Assembly: GCA_018371855.1 (NCBI GenBank) | Contig: JAHAKD010000001.1 | Location: forward strand, 248,001 to 312,000 | DNA length: 64,000 nucleotides | Source of the DNA: Clostridium sp. | GTDB taxonomy: Bacteria > Bacillota > Clostridia > TANB77 > CAG-508 | Direction of reading: 5' to 3' | In this document: positions 25,686 through 33,578 of the stretch, piece by piece | Position numbering within the stretch: position 1 is the stretch's first letter | Layout: every line of letters begins with the position of its first letter | Program-made: the position numbers and the translations under genes | Notes under the pieces: model-generated | Told to the model about the DNA's origin: nothing | What the model saw: only the letters and a program-made list of their open reading frames with translations | Database searches by the model: none

Positions 25686-26524
25686 GTATTTATTCAGGTT
25701 TTAAAAATGAAGAGAGTTTTAGAAAAAATTTAATTTCAAATATAAAAAAAACAAACTATGAAGATTTAACGGATAAAATATGTTCTAGGTTAAATTATGG
25801 ATTTTCTTCCTATGATATTTTAAGAATAGCAAAAGCATATAAACAAGGTGATAAAGATTTAAATAATAAAATTGAATATGTTTTAGAAGATTGTAACTTT
25901 CATTCAGAATGTTCAATGCTTTCTTTAAGTAAAGCAGATGAACTAATAGAAAATACTAAAAAAGAAATAGAAGATTATATTTTAAAGAATTTAACTAAAA
26001 TTTATACAGATGAATATTTAGCAAATAAAGAAACAAGAGGATTTATCCCTATAAATTCTGTTTTAGTAGATGAGTGGTCTATTGAAGAACATGAATTTTT
26101 AGTGGATAAAGGAATATTACAAAAAAGAGATTGCGAAGGATATGCTTATGAGCTAACAGATTCATACATATCTAAATTGAAATTTCCTAAAGAACTAAAA
26201 GAAGGCATTTATGAAATAATTCCAATACATCAATCTAAAAATGGAAATAAAATCTGTTCAGAATATATGAATATCAACGTAAAAAATGGAACTATTATTT
26301 ATGAAGTAGATTTAGGAATTTCTAAATTATCTCCAGAAATTATACCAATTAGAGAATATGAACAAAAGATAATTAACTATGGTAAAGATAATGTTTCAGG
26401 AGCTAAAGAATTTGAAATATTTAAGAATAAATATCAAGAATTATATAGCTTTGCTTTAGATAATAGTATTAAAAATAGAGATATAGAAGAAAATAGGGAA
26501 GAAAGTGAGGAAGATGAATTATGA
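25682..26524 (+). CDS. Acidic-tail conjugative-element protein E
   Basis: This is a 280-residue soluble protein. The first 90 residues are helical (SSYDILRIAKAYKQGDKDL). The middle part has SVLVDEWSIEEHEFLVDKGI, which resembles a winged-helix-like or small alpha module. A beta-rich region follows, from about 170 to 230. No family is recognised. It ends NREESEEDEL and overlaps both neighbours by ATGA. Confidence 0.6.
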   Translation: MSIYSGFKNEESFRKNLISNIKKTNYEDLTDKICSRLNYGFSSYDILRIAKAYKQGDKDLNNKIEYVLEDCNFHSECSMLSLSKADELIENTKKEIEDYILKNLTKIYTDEYLANKETRGFIPINSVLVDEWSIEEHEFLVDKGILQKRDCEGYAYELTDSYISKLKFPKELKEGIYEIIPIHQSKNGNKICSEYMNINVKNGTIIYEVDLGISKLSPEIIPIREYEQKIINYGKDNVSGAKEFEIFKNKYQELYSFALDNSIKNRDIEENREESEEDEL

Positions 26525-27168
26525 GTAAACTAAATTTTATACAAGATAAGAGCAATAACAATTATCTTGTAATAGATAGAAATAATCTTCTTGTTTTATT
26601 TAAAGATGATAAAAATTATTGTGTAACACCAGAAAGCAATATAAATAATAATTTAATAATAGATATGAAAAGAATATCAAGTTTTTCAGCACTTATGCCA
26701 GCTGTTGGATTATTTGAAAAATATTCATTACCATTAAAAGAACAATTAGAAAGTTTAGCTAAAACATTTAATGAAGTAGATAATAAAACATTAGTATTTT
26801 CTATCTTAGAACATGAAAGTTGGTCAAACGAGATTAATGATGTAGATATAAAAATTCTTGAAAATATATATGATGATTTTATAGATAATAATGACATTCA
26901 TTTACTTTCAGACGAAATTAAAGAATTAGAAAACAAGTATTCATATAAGACTTTGGAAAATGAGGTAATTGATAAACTAAAAGAAAATGGAATAGATCCT
27001 ACTTTGATACCAAATGATAAATTAGAAAACATATATGATGACATACTTGAAGAAGCAATAAATGAAGATACTGATGTAGCAACTATAATTGAATTTAGTG
27101 ATTATTTAGATGAAACAATAGAGGAATTACAAAAAGAACAAGAAAACAGAGAGGAAGATGAACTATGA
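26521..27168 (+). CDS. Acidic-tail conjugative-element protein F, paralogue of protein B
   Basis: This is a 215-residue soluble, acidic protein. It is homologous over its whole length to residues of about 1-215 of the protein at 14531: same NEVDN-x-TL block, same LEN-IYDDF/LRNLYEF helix and same ID-x-x-x-IP-x-x-K-x-E block. It lacks the C-terminal half of that protein. It ends NREEDEL. The two probably arose by duplication within the element. Function is unknown. It overlaps its neighbours by ATGA. Confidence 0.6.
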   Translation: MSKLNFIQDKSNNNYLVIDRNNLLVLFKDDKNYCVTPESNINNNLIIDMKRISSFSALMPAVGLFEKYSLPLKEQLESLAKTFNEVDNKTLVFSILEHESWSNEINDVDIKILENIYDDFIDNNDIHLLSDEIKELENKYSYKTLENEVIDKLKENGIDPTLIPNDKLENIYDDILEEAINEDTDVATIIEFSDYLDETIEELQKEQENREEDEL

Positions 27169-28202
27169 TTTTATATGGAAAAATCATTGATGAACCACGA
27201 TACGACCAAGTAGAAGAAACCAATGAAACTTATTTTTACATAACTGTAGAGGATTTAAAACAAAATAAACAAAAAGTAGTTCTTTCTTATAATGTTAGTA
27301 ATGATTATGAAATATATCAAATAGGTAAAAACATCAAAGCAGAAATTAAAATAGCAGAAGATATAAATTTAAATATAGCAACTAAAATTAATTTTATTAC
27401 AAAACAAGAATTAATAGATAAGGCTCTAAATGAATACAGGAAAGGTAATATCTCTTTAGATAATTATATAAATGTATGTAAAAGAAATTTACAAAATGAT
27501 AATACTAAAGAACAAAAGAATTTATATAAACAAGATATTAAAAGATATAATATTTTAAGTTTTAAAGATAAAGAAATTATAGAAAATCTTACAGAAGATG
27601 AAATTTATAGAAAAATTGAATCTTACTTAAAAGAATCTTTACAACTTGCTGATATTGATACTGATATAATTGGTATTCAACTTGTCGGATCAAGAACTAA
27701 AGGGATAAATAAATCAATTTCAGATTTAGATGTACTAGTAGAATATAATAACTCTGAAATTCACGAAGATGACCTTTTTAACTATTTAAATGATGAAGAT
27801 GATAGATTATATATCAATGGAGTGAAAGTTGATTTTAATCCAATTAATGAAGAAAGGTCAGGGTATAATATAAAATCATGGCTAAAAGAAAATTATAACT
27901 ACGATAAAAATTTAGATGAAAAAGGAAATATAGTACATAACAATATGGAGGAAACTCAAAAGAAAGTAGAAACAATATATGAAAAAGTAATTACTGATGG
28001 GCTAAAAGATACATTGTCTGGAAACTATGTAATAGATTTAAATAAGCTTAAATTAAATTCTAAGGAAGAAAATTTGTTTATTAATATGTTAAATAGTGAT
28101 AATAGAATAAACGACCTAGAAATTAATCCTAAAACGAAAGAAATAGATATAATTTTCTACTTAGATTATTGCCCTAACGTAGAAGATGAGGAGGAAATCT
28201 AA
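27165..28202 (+). CDS. Nucleotidyltransferase-domain protein with acidic tail
   Basis: This is a 345-residue soluble protein with three parts. Residues 1-75 look like an OB-type beta domain (YFYITVEDLKQNKQKVVLSY). A helical part follows to about 150. Residues 165-245 hold a minimal nucleotidyltransferase: VGSRTKG at 174-180, SDLDVLVEY at 186-194 and a third Asp in VKVDFNPI near 223. The NPI-x-x-x-x-SG motif after it is familiar from polyvalent proteins of mobile elements. All three catalytic acids are present, so it is probably active; the target (tRNA, protein or nucleotide) is unknown. It ends VEDEEEI. Confidence 0.75.
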   Translation: MILYGKIIDEPRYDQVEETNETYFYITVEDLKQNKQKVVLSYNVSNDYEIYQIGKNIKAEIKIAEDINLNIATKINFITKQELIDKALNEYRKGNISLDNYINVCKRNLQNDNTKEQKNLYKQDIKRYNILSFKDKEIIENLTEDEIYRKIESYLKESLQLADIDTDIIGIQLVGSRTKGINKSISDLDVLVEYNNSEIHEDDLFNYLNDEDDRLYINGVKVDFNPINEERSGYNIKSWLKENYNYDKNLDEKGNIVHNNMEETQKKVETIYEKVITDGLKDTLSGNYVIDLNKLKLNSKEENLFINMLNSDNRINDLEINPKTKEIDIIFYLDYCPNVEDEEEI

Positions 28203-28204
28203 TT

Positions 28205-29281
28205 ATGGGATTTACATTAGTAAAAAATTTAAGAGTTAATAAGGAAACAGGTGTAGTTTCTGGAGATTTTGCAGATAGTAATACTTTTGATTATTATAAT
28301 AAACATATATATGAGCATTTAAAGGATATTTACCAAGATAAAGAAGGAAAACGTAATCCATTACAAAAATATTCTAGGTTTATTAGTGATATTATTGCTG
28401 GCAATATTCAAGGCTCTATTGGTAAATATAGTAAATTATCAATACCAAACTATTATGATGATTTAAGCTATTTTATGAGAGAAAGCGAAAATACTAAGGA
28501 AGATCCATTTGTTCTTACATATTTAAAATATAAAGACGAAATAAATAAAACTCTAACAGATAAACCAGAATATATAATTAAAATAAATAATAATTTTTAT
28601 TTACAAAAATTAAACAAAAAAACATATATTCCTACATATAAAAAAGAAAATGCACAATTATTTGCAGAATCAGATTTTAATAGAATTAAAGAAGCTTTTA
28701 ACAATAGTATAGCAATAAATATTAATACAAATGAAGAAATAAGTTTAAAGAATTATGAAAGAAAAGTTATTCCTTCTGAAATTGAAAAAAATTACAATTT
28801 AAAGATTCCTACAAATGAATCATTTAAAGATATTTCTAAAAAAATAAATGATTTTAAACTTTATATAGATTCATTAAGTAATAAGAATGTAAATAAAAAC
28901 ACAATTACAGAAGTATTTAATGAAGAAATAAATAGAATTTTAAACAATAATCTTCCTGGTGAAAAACCGTTTTTTAGTTTTGGAAGGAAAACAGAAAATA
29001 ATGAATTACCTAATATTGTAACAATACTTTATCCGATATTAAATGAAACTACGTCATTAGATGATAATAAGAAATATTATGTTGGATATAAATTTAAATG
29101 CTTAAATCTTGAAAAAAATATTGAAAATGAATATGACGGAGGACATTTATCAATAGGTTATTTATTAGATAGTGAATCAACTTTAAAAAAAGAATTATAT
29201 AATGTTGAGAAAAATTTTGAAAAAGATGTTTTAAATTATGAAAAACACAAAAATGAAGAAGTAGAAGAAGATGAAATTTAA
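28205..29281 (+). CDS. Acidic-tail conjugative-element protein G
   Basis: This is a 358-residue soluble protein. The N-terminal 100 residues (VSGDFADSNTFDYYNKHIYE, then a helical stretch) and the middle region, with FYLQKLNKKTYIPTYKKENA, are not recognised. The pattern recalls modules of large polyvalent conjugation proteins. It ends EVEEDEI. It starts two bases after the previous stop, and GATGAGGAGGAAATC, the codons for the previous tail, carries its ribosome site. Confidence 0.6.
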   Translation: MGFTLVKNLRVNKETGVVSGDFADSNTFDYYNKHIYEHLKDIYQDKEGKRNPLQKYSRFISDIIAGNIQGSIGKYSKLSIPNYYDDLSYFMRESENTKEDPFVLTYLKYKDEINKTLTDKPEYIIKINNNFYLQKLNKKTYIPTYKKENAQLFAESDFNRIKEAFNNSIAININTNEEISLKNYERKVIPSEIEKNYNLKIPTNESFKDISKKINDFKLYIDSLSNKNVNKNTITEVFNEEINRILNNNLPGEKPFFSFGRKTENNELPNIVTILYPILNETTSLDDNKKYYVGYKFKCLNLEKNIENEYDGGHLSIGYLLDSESTLKKELYNVEKNFEKDVLNYEKHKNEEVEEDEI

Positions 29282-29295
29282 AGAGGTGAATATAA

Positions 29296-30231
29296 ATGCA
29301 AAATTTTTTAAGTGATGAAGAAAAAATGAAGGACTTTAAAAAATTATCAAAAAATGAATTTTTAGATAGTTATAGTTATTTAACAGAAGAAGAATATGAT
29401 AATACTAAAAAACTGTATAATTCTTTATTAGATAAAATTAAAAGTTATGATGAAATTAAAATTAGACAAGAAGAATTGCAAACAAAATTAAAGAAAATAG
29501 AAAATCAAATATTAAATATGATACCTAATAATATATCAAAAGAAAATTTTAGTAATCTAATTAATGAAATTAGATATGATTATCATGAAAAAGATAATAT
29601 AGAAAATAGAGAAATTAATATGTTAAATGCTTTCAAACAAAATAATATTAAGCTTTGTAATACTTATTTAACTAAAGGAGTTAGTCCAGATAAAATTTTT
29701 CAATATATAAGAAATGTTGGATATAATAATTTTTGTTTAGATCAACAAGAATTTTTTAATAAGAATTTTAAACCTAAAGTAATTACTAAAGAACAATTTG
29801 ATGTATTATATAAAAAATTTGAAAATAAACAAGCTTTCACTAAAGAAGAATTAGGAAACTTTTTAATTAAGGAAAATGGAATTTATACAGCAATAGATAA
29901 TACATCTGGAAATTTGTTTACAGAAGATTTTAAGGATAGAACTTTAGCTCTTAGATATTTAAATGGTGAAGGAATAGAAAAATTAAGAGATGAAGAATGT
30001 AGGTATGAAATAGGAATATATGAAACAAAAGAAGATTATGAGCAAGGCGAGCCTTTTCAGCACGATGTAATTTCAGATTTAAAAGAAGCAGAAAATATAT
30101 TAAATAATTTAATGAAGTCAAATAATTATTATTCTGGATTTGTATTAGACCAAAAAACTGGAATTGAAGAATATGCGTATTATAGTGATGAGCAAATAGA
30201 AGATGAAGAAGGCGAGGAAGATGAAATTTAA
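29296..30231 (+). CDS. Acidic-tail conjugative-element protein H (AIDN module)
   Basis: This is a 311-residue soluble protein. A coiled coil at about residues 45-75 is followed by a helical middle. The module IYTAIDNTSGNLFTEDF at 195-211 is shared with the protein at 25014. A C-terminal region has SGFVLDQKTGIEEYAYYSD. It ends EGEEDEI. AGAGGTG precedes the ATG. This is the last gene of the operon, and its tail codons form the rising arm of the terminator. Confidence 0.65.
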   Translation: MQNFLSDEEKMKDFKKLSKNEFLDSYSYLTEEEYDNTKKLYNSLLDKIKSYDEIKIRQEELQTKLKKIENQILNMIPNNISKENFSNLINEIRYDYHEKDNIENREINMLNAFKQNNIKLCNTYLTKGVSPDKIFQYIRNVGYNNFCLDQQEFFNKNFKPKVITKEQFDVLYKKFENKQAFTKEELGNFLIKENGIYTAIDNTSGNLFTEDFKDRTLALRYLNGEGIEKLRDEECRYEIGIYETKEDYEQGEPFQHDVISDLKEAENILNNLMKSNNYYSGFVLDQKTGIEEYAYYSDEQIEDEEGEEDEI

Positions 30232-30247
30232 ATCATCTTCTTTTTTT
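30217..30247 (+). terminator. Intrinsic terminator overlapping the acidic-tail codons
   Basis: GAAGATGA (coding for part of EEDE) pairs perfectly with TCATCTTC after the stop, followed by seven T. It ends the operon that begins at 25014. Confidence 0.85.
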
Positions 30248-30257
30248 CTCTTTTTAA

Positions 30258-30395
30258 TATTTTGGTAATTCAACAGCCTCAACGGTTATAGAAACAATAT
30301 GTAGACAAGAGGTACAATATTATAGGGACAAAAAGTACGATATTAATGGACGTAAGAAAAAACATTTTTCCCTAATTGATACTATAGATCAATAA
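30258..30395 (+). pseudogene. Fragment of the 3' end of a lost gene
   Basis: A 45-codon frame with no start runs to TAA. It contains STASTVIETICRQEVQYYRD and then KKYDINGRKKKHFSLIDTID. This composition is protein-like and unlike the flanking AT-rich spacer. I do not recognise the parent. It suggests that a gene once lay between the acidic-tail operon and the regulator and was deleted. Confidence 0.5.
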
Positions 30396-30409
30396 AATAA
30401 TATTTTTTA

Positions 30410-30438
30410 TTGACAAAAGGTATACTTTAGTGTATAAT
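30410..30438 (+). promoter_or_regulatory. Consensus promoter with dyad in the spacer
   Basis: TTGACA and TATAAT, both perfect, are 17 bases apart. The inverted repeat TATAC-N6-GTATA overlaps the spacer and the -10, as expected for an operator. It drives the regulator at 30536. Confidence 0.85.
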
Positions 30439-30535
30439 GTAAAGTGTTGCTTTTAATATATTAAATTAGAAAGGAGGATCTAAATATACCAAAGATTAAG
30501 CAACTAAAATATTATTATATATGAGGAGAAAAGAT

Positions 30536-30874
30536 ATGCCAAAGAGAAAAATTGAGCCTTCTGAATATCCAAATATTTTAGAACTATATGAAAGTGGCTT
30601 AGCTCCAGAACAAATAGCAAAAAAGTATCATGTAGGTAGAACTTCAATTTTATATATATTAAATAAATATTATCCAAAAGAATTTGAAGAAATTAGACTT
30701 AGAGATAGAAATGTAAAAGTCTTTTTTGTTAAAAAAAGTAGCCCCAAAATTGCTATTCCAAAATTATTTTTTAGCAAAATAAATGTAGATGAAAATAACC
30801 CAAAAGTTCAAGTACATCTAAATGAAAAAGACAAAACTATTATTTTAAAAAAGCCAATAGAAAATGATGTTTAG
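30536..30874 (+). CDS. HTH plus AbrB-like small regulator
   Basis: This is a 112-residue basic protein. Residues 8-40 fit a Hin/resolvase-type helix-turn-helix (ILELYESGLAPEQIAKKYHV then GRTSILYILN). After residue 60 it looks like a swapped-hairpin AbrB/SpoVT domain: KIAIPKLFFSKINV and then VQVHLNEKDKTIILKKP. The pairing in one small protein is unusual. It is probably a transcription regulator, perhaps of its own dyad promoter. An ATG at 30521 adds five residues, but GAGGAG just after it points to ATG 30536. Confidence 0.65.
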   Translation: MPKRKIEPSEYPNILELYESGLAPEQIAKKYHVGRTSILYILNKYYPKEFEEIRLRDRNVKVFFVKKSSPKIAIPKLFFSKINVDENNPKVQVHLNEKDKTIILKKPIENDV

Positions 30875-30886
30875 AAGTAAAAAAAT

Positions 30887-30919
30887 ATTTAAGGCTCTTT
30901 TTGCGTGCAAGCCTTAAAT
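30887..30919 (+). terminator. Hairpin terminator
   Basis: A 10-bp perfect stem, ATTTAAGGCT/AGCCTTAAAT, with a loop containing a T run. The tail AATTTTC is weak, so some read-through to the recombinase operon is possible. Confidence 0.6.
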
Positions 30920-31045
30920 AATTTTCAATTTAATATTAAATTAAAGTTATTTGCATTTCTTTATTCTTTACTTATAATAATATATTTAACCCTAGTTGTC
31001 AATAAAATTTTGAAAAAAATATGAGAAAAAAGGAGTGAAATTTGT

Positions 31046-32029
31046 ATGAAAAATACAGATATTAAAAATATTCCAGATATTTTAAAATATTTTTTAAGTT
31101 ACTTAAAAGCTCATAATTTTTCAGATGGTACAATTACTGTTTATAGGGATCATGTATATGAATTTTTATCGTTTTATAAAGATTATAAAGATTTAGATAT
31201 TGAATTAAAAAATATTGGAATATTCATTGTCTTACAAATTGAAACAGCAGATATTAGAGCTTATTTAGTTCATCTAAGTTATGATTCAAAAAACAATTCG
31301 AGTACACGAGAAAATAAACTTAATGCTATATCTTCATTCTTTAGTTGGGTACTTTCTACTAATCCAAATTTAAAAAAAGAAGAAAATCCTACTTATGGAA
31401 TTAATGATATAACAAGAATAAACAAATTGCCGAAATATTTAAATTTAGATAATGCACATAAGATTCAATCCATTTTTGATAATAATAATTGTAGAAATCC
31501 TATTAGAAATAATATGATAATAACTTTATTTTTAGCTACAGGAATAAGACTTTCTGAATTACACAATTTAAATATTGAAGATGTTATATTAGATGAAAAC
31601 TGTCTTTTTATCAAAAAAGGTAAAGGAAAAAAAGATAGATACGCTTATTATAATGATAATTGCAAAAAACAATTAGAAGAATATCTAAGATATAGAAATA
31701 AAATTGAAGTGGATTCAAATGCACTATTTTTAAGCGAAAGAGGTGAAAGACTAGCCAGAAGGACTATCCAATATATAATAGAAAAAGCTTATGAACTTAT
31801 GGGATTAAATGATTTTGACTTCTCTGTTCATACATTAAGACATACATTTGCTACATTAACTTATATATATGTAAAACAAGATGTACTTTTACTTAAAGAA
31901 ATGTTAGGTCATGCTAGAATAACTTCAACTGAAATTTATACTCATGTTGCAGATAAACAAATTGAAAATGCTATGAATAGTAATCCTTTAAGTAATTTTG
32001 ATGTAACAAAATATAACAAAACAGCATAG
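31046..32029 (+). CDS. Tyrosine recombinase 1
   Basis: This is a 327-residue integrase of the XerC/D fold. It has an N-terminal SAM-like DNA-binding part (about 10-110). The catalytic residues are in ATGIRLSELH (Arg near 165), HTLRHTFAT (near 261), GHARI and the nucleophile Tyr in STEIYTH (near 298). It should cut and rejoin DNA for integration or excision of the element. GGAGTG precedes the ATG. A small gene and a second recombinase follow in one operon. Confidence 0.93.
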   Translation: MKNTDIKNIPDILKYFLSYLKAHNFSDGTITVYRDHVYEFLSFYKDYKDLDIELKNIGIFIVLQIETADIRAYLVHLSYDSKNNSSTRENKLNAISSFFSWVLSTNPNLKKEENPTYGINDITRINKLPKYLNLDNAHKIQSIFDNNNCRNPIRNNMIITLFLATGIRLSELHNLNIEDVILDENCLFIKKGKGKKDRYAYYNDNCKKQLEEYLRYRNKIEVDSNALFLSERGERLARRTIQYIIEKAYELMGLNDFDFSVHTLRHTFATLTYIYVKQDVLLLKEMLGHARITSTEIYTHVADKQIENAMNSNPLSNFDVTKYNKTA

Positions 32030-32046
32030 AAGGAGATGATTTTTAA

Positions 32047-32307
32047 ATGAATAATGAAAATAAAATTCACAGAAACACTATAGAATTACTGGATTGTCAA
32101 GTCAATCTAATTTTAAAAAGTTTAGGATTTTATTTAAATACTTTTGAAAATTTTTCTTTTTCTAATAATGCTAATATGAATAAAGAATTAGAATTACAAA
32201 CAAGTATAATTCGTGATACATATAATCAAATACTTAACGAGTGCAAAGATGGAATACAAAATCCAGCAATAGATACTTATTATAAAATAACAGAAAAAAC
32301 AGCTTAA
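32047..32307 (+). CDS. Small protein between two recombinases
   Basis: This is an 86-residue protein, predicted helical (TIELLDCQVNLILKSLGFYL), ending in KITEKTA. There is no known motif. It is tightly placed between the two recombinase genes, with GAAGGAG upstream. By analogy with Tn554-like triads (two recombinases plus a small third protein) it may help or direct recombination. That is an inference from layout only. Confidence 0.6.
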   Translation: MNNENKIHRNTIELLDCQVNLILKSLGFYLNTFENFSFSNNANMNKELELQTSIIRDTYNQILNECKDGIQNPAIDTYYKITEKTA

Positions 32308-32323
32308 AATAGGAGGGAGAGAT

Positions 32324-33310
32324 ATGTATAGAAGTAAGGAAATTAAAATTAATTTTGATAAAAATCCAGATTTTCTTAATGAAATGTTAAATTACTATAT
32401 TGTAGTCTTAAATAGATCTCCCTCTTCAATGAAGGAAGAAAATATTGTTTTAAGAAATTTCTTAAAATATATTGCAGTAAAATTTAAAATTAAAGAAGAA
32501 AATACAGATATGGATATTTCTAATCTTAGTATAGATATTTTAAAAAAGGTAAGGAAGGTACATATTGAAAATTATTTATCTTATTTAAGTACAATAAATA
32601 AATCTAGTACTATATCTAAAAAAGTCTGTTGTATTAGACATCTGTTTTATTATTTTAGTGAAAAGAATAAAATATTAAAAGAAAATCCTACTAAAGATTT
32701 AAAATGTTTAAGAAGGGAAAAGAGCCTTCCTAAATATTTATCCTTAGAAGAAAGTAAAAAAGTATTAACAGATACTTATAATAACGAGGAAGATAAATAT
32801 TATCTTAGAAATTATTGTATTGTTACTTTATTTTTAAATTTAGGAATAAGAGTAGCAGAATTAGTAAGTATTGATATTAACGATATAAATGAAAATAAAA
32901 TTACAATATTAGGAAAGGGAAGAGAGGAAAGAGTTTTATACTTAAATGAGATAAGTTTAAAAGCAATCGAAGAATATCTAAAAAATAGGATTAAGCCAGA
33001 ATTAATAATACCAGATGAGCAACACTCTGAAAGAGCATTATTTTTAAGTTCAAGAAAAACTAGAATCTCTATAAGAGCAGTACAAGTAATAATAGAAAAT
33101 GCTTTTAAAGAAGCTGGATTAGATTATAAAAATCTTTCTGTTCATAAATTAAGACATACATGTGCAACTTTACTATATCTATATGGAAATATAGATATAA
33201 GGACAATACAAAAAGTATTAGGACATGATTATATAGAAACTACAGAAATATATACTCATATTAACAACAAATACATAAAAGAATTGATTAGGAATAGTCC
33301 GATAGTATAA
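32324..33310 (+). CDS. Tyrosine recombinase 2
   Basis: This is a 328-residue integrase, clearly different from recombinase 1. Catalytic residues are in LNLGIRVAELV (Arg near 173), a K in GKGREERVLYL, HKLRHTCAT (near 273), GHDYI and TTEIYTHI (Tyr near 309). AGGAGGGAG precedes the ATG. Two adjacent tyrosine recombinases suggest ordered or paired action. It is the last gene before 1.5 kb of non-coding DNA. Confidence 0.93.
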   Translation: MYRSKEIKINFDKNPDFLNEMLNYYIVVLNRSPSSMKEENIVLRNFLKYIAVKFKIKEENTDMDISNLSIDILKKVRKVHIENYLSYLSTINKSSTISKKVCCIRHLFYYFSEKNKILKENPTKDLKCLRREKSLPKYLSLEESKKVLTDTYNNEEDKYYLRNYCIVTLFLNLGIRVAELVSIDINDINENKITILGKGREERVLYLNEISLKAIEEYLKNRIKPELIIPDEQHSERALFLSSRKTRISIRAVQVIIENAFKEAGLDYKNLSVHKLRHTCATLLYLYGNIDIRTIQKVLGHDYIETTEIYTHINNKYIKELIRNSPIV

Positions 33311-33396
33311 CTTATCATCTGTTATTAATTACTAAAAAGTTAAAAAACTTGAAAGTATTGAAATATATGTATTTTATAAAAAAGTAGTTAAAAATT

Positions 33397-33420
33397 GACG
33401 CACGAGAATCAATTTTAAGC
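33397..33420 (+). repeat. 24-bp GC-rich motif, copy B
   Basis: It is identical to copy A at 13392-13415 and in the same orientation, 20.0 kb away. It lies 87 bases after the second recombinase gene. After the motif it also shares CATTTTTAT-type sequence with copy C. Confidence 0.85.
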
Positions 33421-33543
33421 CATTTTTATTTTTCAGTAATATAGTTTTATTTCTAAAAAAGTCTTAAAATAGTATAAAATAAGCTTTTTAAGAAATTATA
33501 GAAAAATTACTCAAAAGTTTTTGTAAAAAATTCTAAAAAATAC

Positions 33544-33572
33544 TTGACAACAAAAATTTGTAATGATATATA
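33544..33572 (+). promoter_or_regulatory. Promoter facing a non-coding region
   Basis: TTGACA and TATATA are 17 bases apart. There is no gene downstream on this strand for more than 20 kb, so its product would be a non-coding RNA starting near 33579. Confidence 0.6.
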
Positions 33573-33578
33573 GTAAAT

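Noticed and set aside
1..33310. Origin of transfer
   Set aside because: No relaxase gene lies in the window and no inverted repeat next to a nick-like sequence could be singled out in such AT-rich DNA.
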